Assembly: GCA_050084985.1 (NCBI GenBank)
Contig: JBITNC010000001.1
Span: 196,168,001-196,232,000 of the forward strand
Direction: 5' to 3'
DNA from: Nageia nagi
Lineage: Eukaryota; Pinophyta
Length of the DNA stretch: 64,000 bases
This document shows, piece after piece, positions 1 to 12,519 of the stretch. Numbering within the stretch: the stretch's first letter is position 1; each line of letters begins with the position of its first letter. The position numbers and the translations under genes are program-made. The notes below the pieces were generated by a model. The model was given only the letters and a program-made list of their open reading frames with translations. It was not told where the DNA came from and did no database searches.

Positions 1-1019
1 TTTGACTTACATAAGAAATTAAGTCAAAATTTTTATCACAAAGCCTCAAAGATAATTAGATAAAATAATAATTTAAAGCTTATCATTCTATGTTTTTGAA
101 CTATTAACATCATCTTCAGTTAATAATTCAAAAAGGGGAAAAATTTAGACATTGAAATACAATCCACTTATACATTAAAAAATCAAAAGACTTAAAATAT
201 CGATGATTAGGATACAATCACTAGCAATTAGTAAAGGTCATTGGCATCTACTTATGATCATTGGTGACTCTACAATGAAAAAATCAAAACCCAAAAAATA
301 GAAGATGAACTATAAGTTTCATCCTCTTCACAAAAGAATGGATAGAGAAGGTTAGTCATTACCTACATTATCACTAGACATGAAATCCCTTTGGTTATTT
401 CAAGTTGGTGATAAAATTTGACTCCCCTTTTTTAGCCTTCTAGAATTCCATAAATGCCCATTAAAAAAATCTATAAATACATGAGGTAAATAGACAAAAA
501 GAGGATGAAAAAATGAATTAAACTTATGCTATTGAAATGAAAATAAAATTGTGAGGTTTATTTTAGTTTGATTATTATTAAATTCTTTTATTCATTATGT
601 TAAGATTTCAAAGTATAGGTATGTTTTAATGTGTTGTTTGAGCATGTCTGTAGAATTCACAGGTGTTAAGATGTAGCAAAATTCAAAGGCATTAAAGATA
701 CAAATGACAAAAGCTAGAATTTGAGAGAGTGATTCAATTAGTCACAAAATTTGAGATCACATAATCACTAGTGACTTGATATTGGGTGTCAACATTTCAC
801 CTAAGTCATCAACATTTTGATAAGGGTCATCGATGACCATCTATCCATATAGTTTATTTTATATATGCATTTTAAGAAAAACCCTTTCATAAGGCAATTG
901 AATCTAGTGATTTGTATTCTGTAATACTGAGGTCTTCCAGAAAATTAATAAAATTTTAGTTTGTATTAATTAAATTTTAGTTTGTATTAATTGTATTTAT
1001 CTTGTTTGCTAACAGGGTT
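1..1019. other. AT-rich stretch, nothing recognised
   Basis: I see no long open frame, LTR end or RNA gene here. The first recognisable PPR-derived sequence starts near 1070, so this may be flanking DNA or a more decayed copy of the same array. Confidence 0.4.
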
Positions 1020-1620
1020 GATTTTTTGACTAAGAAATAGCATAAGTGACTTTTATTGCAATATTTCGAGGATGAATAATTATACATGCATTGTTGACCT
1101 TCTTGGTCATCCAAGATATCTTGAATAATCTTTGAAATTCATTTTTAAGATGTCCATGAAACTTGAATCAAATGTTGGATGTGTCTTCTTGGTTATTGTA
1201 TATCACATAAAAATGCAGGATTAAGAATTTTTGGTAACAACACTTTTTTGTTGGAGCCTAAAAATGCTTCATTTTATGTTCCTTAAAATATGTATGTTAA
1301 ATTTGATAGTTGGGATGATATTCAAAAAGTAATGATATTGATGAAAGATAGAGTAATCAAGAAGATGCTTGGATGTACTTGGATTTAAGTTGATAAAAAG
1401 GTACATATTTTTCTTATAGGAGATAGATCATTCCCATAAAAACAACAAGTCTATGGAAAATTAGAGAAATTTTTGAGCAAGATGAAGGAGGTGGGGTAAA
1501 TTCCAAATACAATACTTATATTTTTTGATACTACAATTTCAACTAGTGAAATTGAACTATTTATGAAAGCTTTATCTTTTAATACTAAAATATCATGGTA
1601 TTAAATTATTTTTTATAAAT
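1020..1620 (+). pseudogene. PPR pseudogene copy 1 (E/E+ region only)
   Basis: Broken translation from about 1070 matches the C-terminal E/E+ part of a PLS-class PPR protein. It begins MNNYTCIVDLLGHPRYLE and later resembles the usual 'TWIEVDKRVHIFLVGDRSHP' ending. Stops and frameshifts run throughout, so it cannot be translated. The intact family acts in organelle RNA editing and processing. The copy starts inside the gene and is followed directly by a second copy, which indicates tandem duplication of a 3' gene fragment. Confidence 0.75.
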
Positions 1621-2465
1621 CCTATAAAATTATAGAGTGAAGAGTTGGAAAAGGAGGTACAAGAATTGCAAATATAAAAGGATAAATACTTGAAAGAAAT
1701 AGACAACACTTAATTAATAATAGATGTTAGAGAAGAGCTTACAAGTAAGTCAATACTTTATTATGGAGAGAGTATATAAATGCTTAAGGCATGCAAGGTT
1801 GTTGATAAGATGCATGACGCATACTTGATTTCATAAACAATAATGATTATAGGGTACACACACATAGTTTCATAGAATACAATTATTAGAAATTATGCAA
1901 TTCATGGCTATAATAGCATAAGTGACATTTATTGCATTTTTCATAGGATGAATATTTATATATGCAATGTTGACCTTCTTGTCCATGCAATCTATCTTGA
2001 GGAAGCTTTAAACTTCATAGTTAATATACCCATGATATCTGAATTAGATGTGTGGATTTATTAGCTTGGTTCTTGAAGATCACATAAGAATTTAGGAATA
2101 GGGAAATTTTTGGCAATAATATTTTTTAGCTGGAGCCTAAAAATGATTTATCATATGTTCTTATTTTAATATATTGAATTGGGTAGTTGGGATCATGTTC
2201 AAAGAGTAATGATGTTGGTGAAATATAGAGTAATCAAGAAGATACTTGCATATACTTGGATTGAAGTTGATAAAAGGGTACATGCTTTTCTTGTAGGAGA
2301 TAGATCATACACATAAAAATAGGACATTAATAGCGTATATTCCAAATACAATACATGTATTTTTTAATACTACAATTTCAACAAAAGGTATTGAAATATT
2401 TGAGAAAGCCTTATTTTTTAAAGTTTCATAATATTGAACTATTTTTTAGGAATCATATACAATTG
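1621..2465 (+). pseudogene. PPR pseudogene copy 2 (internally deleted)
   Basis: The copy opens with the same linker as copies 4 and 5 (a purine-rich stretch, 'gttggaaaaggaggt'). It then jumps to E-motif sequence near 1950 and the E+ ending near 2280. It is about 500 bp shorter than copies 3-5 because most of the PPR-motif part is missing. Many stops are present and no coding function remains. Confidence 0.7.
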
Positions 2466-3862
2466 TAGAGTTATGAGTGAGAAAATGAGTTGTAATAACC
2501 AGAAAGATAAAAGGAGAAATACTTGATGAACAATAGATGCTAGAGAAGGCTTAAAAGAAACCTAGTACTTTTATATGAAGAGAGTAGAGAAACTTGTAAG
2601 ATACATGAATTACTTAATAATATGCATGATGTACACATAGTTTTATGGATTACAATGATCTAGCAGATATGCACAAAATAGATGCATTCAAAGAGTCCAT
2701 GATATTTTTGAAAATATACCTTGTAGAGATACAATCTCATGGACTACAATGATCATAGGATATGCACAATTTAGGTTTTCTAAAAAAGCTCTAGAGACTT
2801 TAAGCAATTTCAATTATGAGGTGTAAAGCTAAACTTTATAACCTTTTTCAACATTCTTACAACATGTGCCATCAAGGGAGCTTGCATAAAAAGTGATAAT
2901 CCATAGAAGAGTATTTTAAAGTGGCTTCTCATCAAATTTTATGGTTATGAACATCCTAATAGACATGTATCCAAAATGTGGAAGAATACACAAGGCCAAG
3001 AAATTGTTTGACATGATGCATGATGCACATACAATTTCATGGACTATAATTATTGGAGTATATTCAATTTATGAATACAACAAGGATGAACTTAAACTAT
3101 TTGGTTTGATGAAGCACTTGAGAACCAACTTTGATAGCATAACTTTTGTATTATTCTACTTACATGTTACCATGTAGGTCTATTAGATGAGAGTCATAAA
3201 TTATTTAATAGTATAAGTGAATTTTATCGTATTATTATTGGGATGAATAATTATACATGCATTATTGACCTTCTTGTCTCTACAGGCTATCTTGTGGAAC
3301 CTTTGAACTTCATTGTCAATATTCCCATGAAACCTAAATTAGATGTGTGGATTTGTCTACCTGGTACTTGTAGATCATATAAGAATGTAAAAATAGGGGA
3401 TTTTGAGGTAAAAATATTTTTTTAGTGGAGCATAAAAATACTTTATCTTATGTTCATCTTTCAAATAACTATGTTGAATTGGGAATTTGGGATGATGTTA
3501 AAAAAGTAATGACATTGATTAAAGATAGAGTAATTAATAAGACACCTAGATGTGCTTGGATCAAGGTTGACAAAAGGGTATATGTTTTTCTTGTAGGAGA
3601 CAAATTACACCCATAAACATAGCACATCTATGGAAAAATGGAAATATTTTTGAGTGAGATGAAGGAAGTGAGGTATATTCCAAATATAGTACCTATTTTT
3701 TTAAATTTTTGATTGAGATAAAGGTAGTGAGGTATATTCCAAATACAATACCTATTTTTTTCATACCAAAATTTTGACTAATGGATTTGAACTATTTGTG
3801 AAAGCCTTATTTTCAATACTAAGGTTTCATGGTATTGCACTATTTTTAAGAATCTTGTACAA
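2466..3862 (+). pseudogene. PPR pseudogene copy 3 (most complete unit)
   Basis: This is the best-preserved unit, about 1.4 kb. It has an S-type motif near 2640-2760, an L-type motif near 2780-2930, and a run open from 2941 to 3177 with LIDMYPKCGRIHKAKKLFD and a following motif. The E motif lies at 3243-3425 and the E+ motif at 3425-3616, ending near the typical 'VFLVGDKLHP'. Each piece is in a different frame or separated by stops, so this is a pseudogene. The pieces with intact reading are 60-78 residues, against several hundred residues for a working PLS PPR protein. Confidence 0.8.
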
Positions 3863-4799
3863 TTATAGAGTGAAGAGTTGGAAAAGGAGGTGAAAGAATC
3901 ACAAATATGAAATGATACATACTTGAAGGAAATAAAAAAAAAAACACTTAATGAAAAATAGATGCTAGAGAAGGTTTTACAAGTAACCTAATACTTTGGA
4001 ATGAAGAGAGTATAGAAATTATTAAGGCATGTGAATTAATTGAAAATATGTATGATGCACAAATAGTTTCATGGAATCCAATGATCTAGTGGATAGGCAT
4101 AGAATGGATAATTTGAAAGTGCCCATGAATTATTTGACAAAATGCCTCTTATAGATGCAATCTCATGGATTGTAATGATTGTAGCTTTTACATAAAATGG
4201 GTTTTATGAAAAGTATTTAAAGACTTTTAAGAAGATGTAATTATCAAGTGTAAATACAAACTCTACAACATTTATCAATATTATTACAGCACATGTCACC
4301 ATGGAGCTCTCAAAGAAGGTATAGGCATCCATCAAGGAGTAGTTGAAAATGGTTTCTTATCAAATTTTATGGTTGTGAACACCTTGATAGATATGTATGA
4401 AAAATGTTAAAGAATACACAAGGTCATATAATTATTTGAAAAGATGCATCATGCACACATAGTTTTATGGAATGCAATGATTGGAAGATATGTAATTCAT
4501 GACTATGGTAAGGATTACCTTAAGCTCTTTGATCAGATGAAGCACTTGGGAACCACCCTAATAGCATAACCTTTATATTATTTTCTACCTACATGAAGCT
4601 GTGTAGTTATAATGGATGAGGGTTGTAAATACTCTAATAGCATAAGCAAATTTTATTATATTATTACATGTTGACCTTCTTGTATGTTCAAGCTATCTTA
4701 AGGAAGGTTTGAACTTCATAGTCAAGATTCCCATGAAACCTAATTTGGATGTGTGGTTGTATCTTCTTGGTACTTGTAGATCAAGAAAAAATGTAGGAA
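3863..4799 (+). pseudogene. PPR pseudogene copy 4, 5' part
   Basis: It starts with the shared linker, then decayed PPR motifs (near 4070-4450) and the beginning of the E motif (near 4660-4790). It stops abruptly at 4799, at the left target-site copy of the Copia insertion. The rest resumes at 23314, where the E motif continues, so this was one copy before the insertion. Confidence 0.8.
4795..4799. repeat. Target-site duplication AGGAA (left)
   Basis: AGGAA stands immediately before the left LTR (TGAAGAATT...) and again at 23314-23318 immediately after the right LTR (...CCAACA). The five bases are identical. The host PPR sequence reads through when the element and one copy are removed. Confidence 0.9.
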
Positions 4800-5208
4800 T
4801 GAAGAATTAAAGCCAAAATAAAATTTATAACATTAAAAAATGGATCTACAATAACAAAGATTATTTTATTATAAAGAATCCCCAAATACAAGCTCACAAC
4901 AATATGAAACTCAAATCAACACATGAATAGTAATAAATGAACTATACATGCATTATTCATAGCAATCTCCAATAAAGATGCAAAAACCTAAAAAGCTAAA
5001 AGATAGAAACTAAAGAAATTAAAATGAAAATGAAATGAAAAATAATTCCTTTTCATATTTTGCTAAAATGCAGTTATGTTTGGGTAGAAACACAATGGCT
5101 ACTATGTTTGATCCTCATGAAACATAGTCCTTACTATGTTTAAAAATAGTGTATAAAAATAAGAGTTTGTGGTTAAATTTTAAAGTATGATGATATTGAT
5201 TTTGAACA
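4800..5208 (-). repeat. 3' LTR of Copia D
   Basis: This is a 409-bp copy of 22915-23313, running TGAAGAATTAAAGCC to GATTTTGAACA on the plus strand. Just outside its inner end the minus strand is purine-rich (the reverse of 'ctcctcctaaatgaggag'), which fits a polypurine tract. The two LTRs are clearly homologous but differ by substitutions and small indels. Confidence 0.88.
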
Positions 5209-7139
5209 TACTCCTCCTAAATGAGGAGAGGGCTCACAAGTGACTCTCTTAGCATAAAATATTGAGCCTTGGTTATTCCTTTCATGAATATGTATGCTAA
5301 TTGGAATTTCATGGCAATATGCCTAAGATTAATCTTGTTCTTCTCCATCATGTATCAAATAAAATGATACCTAAAATTAATATGTTTTGATTGAACATGA
5401 TGGATTTGATTTTATTCCAAGTGAATTACACTTGTGTTGTCAAAAAAGAGTAAGATAGTCCACATTGATCCTCATGAATGTCCTCCAAAGCTTTGTGAAG
5501 CCAAAATGATTAATATCCCACTGAAGTAAGAGCTACATACTTAGCCTTATTTGAGGATAATACTACTATATTCATGTTTCTAAAACTCCATGTAATAAAT
5601 CCTAAACCAAGTGAGAAGCAATTTTCACTTCTAAACTTTATATCATCTAATTTACTTCCCCAATCACTATTGTTGTACCCAAATAATTCCAACTTCTTTG
5701 ATTGTGAGTAATAGATACCAAAATTTGTATTTCTTATAACACACCTTAATATTATTTTCATTTGCTTCAAGTGTACAATGGAAGGATCACACATAAATAT
5801 TAGTTCCAAAGAAATAACATATTTAATATCAAGTCTTGTATTAGTAAGGAACATGAGACTTTCCAATATTCTCCTAATCTTAGTAATGTTTGCTTTCTTA
5901 GGTCCATTTTCTTTGCATAAGAGCTCTCCATGAGTAATTGGTATGGCAACAAGCTTGGACATATACACTCCAAACCTCTTCAATATATGCTTGGCATATT
6001 TTGATTGGTAAATGAAAATATCTTCATCATTTTAGTGTACTTTCATTCCAAGGATTTAATACATTAGGCCCAAGTCCTTCATCTCAAATTCCTTCATCAT
6101 CTTATTCTTAAACTTTTCATTCAATTTAAGATTACTTTATGTATATGTTAGATCATCCACATAAAAACATACAAGCAAAATATCAATACCTTATTTCTTA
6201 TAATAAATATTTGGATCACTCTTGCTCCTATTGAATTCATAACCTTGTAAGTAGTTGTAAATTCTTGTATATCTAGCTCTAGGAGCCTTTTTTAGACCAT
6301 ATAAATCCTTATTAAGTTTGTATATCTAATCTTATGTTTACTTTACAAAAAAACCTTGAATTTTTTCCATATATACCCTTTTTTCTCAATTAGCCCTTGA
6401 GAAAAGCACTTTTTACATACATGTGGTGGACTTTCCATCTTTTGTGGGTTGCTAATGATAACACTAATCTAATAGTCTCTTTCCTATAAACTAGTGCAAA
6501 TGTTTCTTAATATCAACTCCATAATTTTGGGTAAAATATTTTTACATAAATCTTACTTTGTATCTCTCTACACTTCCATCATTGTTATATTTTATCTTGT
6601 AGGCTCATTTAGAGCCTACACATGTATTACCTTTTAGTAAGAAACAAAGCTCCCATGTATCATTTTTTATGATTGAATTAATTTCCTCTTGCATAGCTTG
6701 CACCTAAATATTATGTTTACAAGATTTATCAAAATACGAAGGTTCAAAATCAACAACATTAGAAGTGGATATCAAAGCATAGTTGATTATTTCACCTTTG
6801 GCTTCTCCATCATCTTCATCTCTAAACATATGTAAGTTTTTAAATCTGGTGATAATTTTATCTATTTCATGGGCTTGAATCCTTATAAGTCTCTTGTTGA
6901 AGTCATTATCCATAATTTGAGAAGGTGGATGATCCTTGAGTTCTCTTTTTCCTTTATTATTCTTATTTACATTAAATAAAATACTTAGAATATTATTAGT
7001 ACTTGAAGAATTACTTAAGGAACTTAATCTTGGGTTGTTGGATGGACTTGATGGTGGACTTGAAGGCACTATTAAACATGATTGGGATGCACTTTTAATT
7101 ATTTGCAAGTGGATGGGTTGAACACAAGATTGGGTATTT
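5209..7139 (-). pseudogene. Copia D reverse transcriptase and RNase H, broken
   Basis: Minus-strand translation in shifting frames gives the Copia reverse transcriptase and RNase H. The catalytic YVDD is still visible at 6163-6152. An open run at 5983-5510 covers the RT-RNase H join, with SDWGSKLDDIKFRSENCF matching the RNase H start and AKYVALTS its centre. The open run at 7108-6704 is the linker before RT. The fragment then ends at 7139, where element C is inserted. The chain of stops and frameshifts rules out an active polyprotein. Confidence 0.85.
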
Positions 7140-7855
7140 TGTTATAACCAAAATAATAATTAATAGGGTTATTTATAAAATAATTAAATTCATCAATTAA
7201 CTATAAAATTGATGACATGAAAGATAACAATGACCTAATTGATGTTGACCTATCAAAATTAGCTTTACAAAAGATAGAAATATGTAATTTACTTGTGATG
7301 ATGAATGAAGATGAGATCTAATCAAAATATGATGAACGATGAGCTTCCCCAAAATATGGAGTCACAAATTCGACCTCAACCCAACAGTAGTGCTAGAATC
7401 CCATTGATGTCACATGATTACCATTCTAGAATACCTTGCCTTTTTTTGATGTCATTGTCCCATGTTCAATGCATGGAATATTTCTTGCAAAGGGATGAAA
7501 GATTGCATGAATGCAAAGCTCATAGTATAATAAAATTAAGAGATAATAGGTGACATTAAGAAATATCAATCAAGATTAACACAAGTATATTGCCACCTAT
7601 CAAGGATTTAGGATTATTTCATATCATGACATATCATTAATCATGCATAATCCCTCCATCTTTATAGGAAATAGGTCTAGTGTTAAGGCTTCTCCTTAGG
7701 CTTATTGTGATTTCAAGCCAACCTGTTACCACAAAATATAAAGGTAGATGAGAGTGCAAATGGAAAAGATCATTTATTAAATAAATTAAATAAATTATTT
7801 CAAATACCTAAAAAGGTATTTTAATTAAATTAAAATTTCTTTTTATGTGTTAACA
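7140..7855 (-). repeat. 3' LTR of element C
   Basis: On the minus strand it starts TGTTAACACATAAAAAG and ends TTTTGGTTATAACA. The minus-strand polypurine tract (AAAATGGGGCATC) adjoins at 7856. Identity to 14348-15052 runs end to end but with many differences. Confidence 0.88.
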
Positions 7856-8229
7856 GATGCCCCATTTTGAATATGTTTTGATGGTTGTGGGTAAAATGAT
7901 AATCAAAGCATAAATTCAAATTATAATAAGAAAAGTAAGAAAATACTCCCTGAAAAGTTATCTCATAGCAATAGATTTGGATACCCCCATTTTTTGCCTA
8001 TATTATGCTCCCTCTTTGACTTGGTTGTGATATGATGGACTCTCATCATAAGAGAAATCTAAGAAAAATAAAAAGGAACCTAAAAAAAGCTTAAAAAAGA
8101 AATATTTTTGTGCAATATATCTCATATATAAATATTAGACATCATGATATGGAAGTATAATAATAAAGCAAACCTTTCCTTGTTGACTTACCCACCAAGA
8201 TGAAGAAGATAGTATTTGATTTAGATTGA

Positions 8230-8535
8230 TTAGCTTCATTTCCCAAGCCACCATGTTCACATGGATTTTGATATGAATGGCCCTTCCTTACAAAGTTACC
8301 AAATTATAAGATTGACCCTTCCTTACAAATGAGTTAAATGATAAGAATAAACAACTTGGTTTACCAAGCCACCATGCTTACATGGATTTGTTAATAAGAT
8401 TACCCCTTTCTTACAAAGGAGGCCAATGATACAAGTGACCAACTTGGTTTTCCAAGCCACCATGTTTCCATTTATTTTCCAATAAGAGTGCCCCTTCCTT
8501 ACAAAGGAGGTTAATGATTTACAATGATATGATAT
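8230..8535 (-). repeat. Tandem repeats in element C 3' region
   Basis: The block 'aagccaccatgtt...acatgg' alternates with 'ccccttccttacaaagga' three to four times (near 8250, 8295, 8360, 8410, 8455, 8505). Element A has the reverse-oriented counterpart of the second block near 47390-47520, so the repeat seed is shared by the two relatives. Confidence 0.75.
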
Positions 8536-9900
8536 GAAAATATTTTGAGCATATGATAAGCATCAATTTGATCAAAATAATATTTTGATAAGTAATTGTT
8601 AAGCAAATTTTTTTTTAGGAAAGCAAGATAAGCAAGATCTAATAAAACTATGACAAGCAATACGCATGATAAGTAATTATGCAAATTTTATCACAATATT
8701 CATTGATAACCAATTTTGACAAGGTATGTAACCAATAATTTGATATGTATTTTTTAACATAGAATTATATGAAATATCATACAAATGTATACTGATATGC
8801 ATAATATGAACATGTATTTATGATATGAAAAACTAAAAAAATATCTTTTTTTTTAAACACATATATTTTTGAAACATGACAAGCTATGCAAAATAGATGC
8901 AATTTTGATAAATAATTGTACATAAATGAAAAACATAGACTTCTTTCCTCATTTAAGCACACACATGAAGTATAGAAAATAAATTATACTTTAAATGATC
9001 ATTTTAACCCAGTAATAATGCTAGGAATGTAGCATTGATGCTAGGATAAGGAAAGAAATTTTTTTTAAAAGGACAAGTTCCTCAGCTCTATGTCACATAC
9101 ATGAAGTCAAAAAGAGCAAAAATGTACAAGAAAATTTTTGGTTCTTACCATTTTGCACCAAGAGGGATTTTTGATTATTTACATGTTATTGCAAAAAATG
9201 ATTAACATTTTTATTGTATGTAGGTAAAGAGCATATTTTAGGCATAAAATATGATAAGATACAATATCAGGAAACTAATGGTAGCTCTAGAATATAGCGG
9301 TAATGTATCGTTAAAGGAGTAATAGGGTGTGGAAAAAAAGGACATAGATGAGCATGTGCAAACTTGAAGACAAAATGAGGTTTGGTTTTATACATATATG
9401 AAGATAAGCAATCAAATTGAAAAAGGGGTTTCCAATTAGTTTATAAATAGGCAATTTGCACATTCATAAATTGGCAAGTTGAGCTCTAGTTCTCAAGGTC
9501 TTTTGTGTCCTATTTGGTTTATGGAGAGGTTATGTGGTGCTATTAACATGTTGGTTGTGTTTATTATTTATATGGCTCATTAGATTACTTCACAATAGGA
9601 TCATCAATCTTTAGTTATTCATTCTTCATCTAAGGGGAACCTAGTATCAAATTTTTTCTCATATTCTTGGTCTATGCATCATTTAAAAGGATTTTTATGG
9701 CTCACTTTTTCAATTTGGTTAAATTTTTGCTAAATTTGGAAAAAATTTGAAACATAAAGAGTAAAAATGTAGGGATAGGTTTTTATGTGCATGGATGGAA
9801 ATAAAATACATTTTTATCGTACAAACTAGGATAAAATTGATGGGTCTAAAAAAATTTAAAATTGGAGGCTAAAATAGGATGAAACCGTTGGAGTCTTAGC
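8536..9900. other. Element C 3' untranslated region, no gene seen
   Basis: AT-rich sequence between the tandem repeats and the end of the antisense gene. I see no domain or second repeat. Confidence 0.5.
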
Positions 9901-10079
9901 ATCACCATTGGGATGAATTTTTTAGAGAATAAGCAAAACAACTTTGTATGGACTTAGGAAACATGTTTTCACTTAAGATTTTTGAAAACACATCATTAAG
10001 TTTGTTAAATTGGTGAAAAGAAATATATTTTAAGTTTTTATGTTTTAAAATTTGATATTTTATGTTACTAATATATTTC

Positions 10080-11660
10080 CAATTTGATCTAGATGCAAGA
10101 TCGAGCCTATTAGATGAGATGCAAGCCATGGAGTCCAACTATGGATGTGGTTGCAGACTTTGTTCTAACTTTAGAGGAGATAAGATGATTAGATTCATCT
10201 AAGCTTAATCACATGAGGGAAATTATGCACATACCATCACCCTTACTGATATTCATCACATCTTGCAGATACCCATGAAGGGTACATTGATTCAAAGGAC
10301 TACTTTATATATGGTGGAGATGGAGGATTGGTGCTGTTGGTTGACAAGGGGTTTGATACTATTAATAATAGAAGAAGGGTGCACCCATTCATGATGCAAT
10401 TCTTATCAACATGATACTATGTAGTGATAAGAACCATGAGTGCTTCCATACTAGGTTCATTCCCATAGTGCAAGGGATATGCCTTCATAGGGAGAGGTAT
10501 GCATGGGTGCCTTATATATCATCCATAGTATACAAGGATCTTCATAACTTCATTTCTATGAAGAAGGGAAGAAGGATTGTTGTTCATTTATTCATCATAT
10601 AGGCCTAGGCATATAAGAATATCAGTGTAGCTCACACCTATCTTCCTATAGTGATATGTGTAGATAAACCCCACTAGTTTCAATGGAAGATGATACAATA
10701 GATAGGGATGATATAGGGAGATAAATAGTGTCAAATACTATTAGACTTACTAGATGAGAATGACCTAGTTTGGGACCCATACTTTGAGTTTCTAGTATGG
10801 AAGGAGTTAGATAAGGAGTTATCAAGGAGTATGACTCTATATTACATCTAAGGTCACATACAAGTGACCAAGTTCTATTAGCCAGATTAGGTTCTTAGAT
10901 AGTTTAGCATGATGTAGGATGTGCATGTGCCTAGGGTATGGTTGAATATGACTAGGTACTATTATTATCAAGTAATTCCACTAGCAATGATGGTTGTTCC
11001 AAAATGGAGAATGGAGTGGATTTCATTGAAGGATTATGATCCTAGGGTGCCCACCCCGTTTCATCAGCATACTCTAGAGTATTAATAATGGTAGGAATTA
11101 GTGAGGCTTGACCCATTGGGCCTCAAGGATGAGGAGGGGGATGAAGCAAAATGAGAGGAGGAGGAGGGGGAGAAGATGGATACATCGGGAGAGGATCCCA
11201 TGGATGTGTATGATCTTACACTACCTACTCATCCAATAGACCCATTTGTACCATCCTCATTAGGAGCTGCAACTCGCCCACCAAATACCTTAGGTATGCC
11301 TAGATTCTATAGATTTGGTTATTGGCTTATTTCTAAAAAGGAAAACTAATAACAATATTTTTGATGCAGGGTTAGAGAATCAAGTTGTAATGCTACAATC
11401 AAAAGTGGTAGGCCTATAGTTGCAAGTGAAGGCTCAAGATTAATAGATAGGGATCCTCTAGGAAAATATAGAGATCCTGTAGACTCTTCCTCATATGATA
11501 CACCACTATGACCTAAATAGACTCCATGATCTAATCATAGTGAAGGATATTCATCTCCTTAAGTTTAGGAAGAATTTGGCAATGATATCTACTAGTTGCT
11601 TTAGGTATAGAAGTAGAACTTGGGATCCTTCCATTAGTTAGACTTCCCATGGGGGGAACT
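10080..11660 (+). pseudogene. Antisense plant-mobile-domain-like gene of element C
   Basis: This gene lies opposite to the element's own direction. Broken translation resembles plant-mobile-domain proteins. The open run at 10411-10602 contains FIPIVQGICLHRERYAWVP, which aligns with MIPIIQDMVIHRQRYAWCP of the element B gene. Upstream pieces match the 'TLEDIYRITRLPI' part. After an acidic stretch near 11120-11200 there is a canonical intron: TTAG|GTATGCC with the donor at 11294, and TTTTTGATGCAG with the acceptor ending at 11369. The following exon is heptad-like (LENQVVMLQSKVVGL). The same final intron and coiled-coil exon occur in element B. Many stops show that this copy is dead. Confidence 0.72.
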
Positions 11661-12519
11661 AAGTTATTATATTAGTGTCTCATGTTTTTATTTTGGATAG
11701 GTTTTTATTAGCTATGAAAAATATGATTTTTTTATTATATGTTTATTGTTTGACTATGTGCATTAATGACATGTTTACTTACTTTTATTTATTAAAGACT
11801 AGGATTAATTTTTTGATAGAAATAGGATTAATTTTAAGCAATGTAAATATGTAAAAACTAAAATTGAATAATTCATTAATTTTAAGTTTATAGAGATAAT
11901 CATCATAAAAATAATTTTATGGTAAACAATTTGTAAACATGATGATTTTAGCAAGCACGAACATATAGAACGTTAAAAAATCAAAATAGTCATAATAATT
12001 TTAGGCAGGATAGATTGGCAATGCTAGAATACAAAAATAGCACTCAAATAAGGAGGGAAAATGAAAAAAAAAATCTCAAGGCATGATCTAATTAATAGAA
12101 AAAGAGGCCTAAAATGTGACGAATAGAAAGGTAAACAATGCTTACATACTAGGATCTAATTCATCAAATTTGCCAAATATTGTCTAAAAAAAACATAAAA
12201 AATAAGATAAGCACATACATATTTTTGTATTGAAACAAATATAACTGAAATACTATATCAAAATTTTGACTATAAAAGACTAAGAATGAATTAGCAATGA
12301 TAGATTCTAACATCATTGCTTGGGTAATAGAACAAAAAGAAACTCAATTTAAAATAAAGCACTTTACATTTTGCCAAAACAATGGAAAAGAAATGTAAAA
12401 ATGAAAAATACATAAAAATAATTTATATAATAGCCCAAATATCATCAACATGAAAAATCATACTGAGAAATAATAGTTGTTGAGCTTACTATTATACTTA
12501 TAGTTGGGAAATACTCACA

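Noticed and set aside
6936-7121. 61-codon plus-strand frame rich in Leu
   Set aside because: It is the complement of the Copia D linker before reverse transcriptase.
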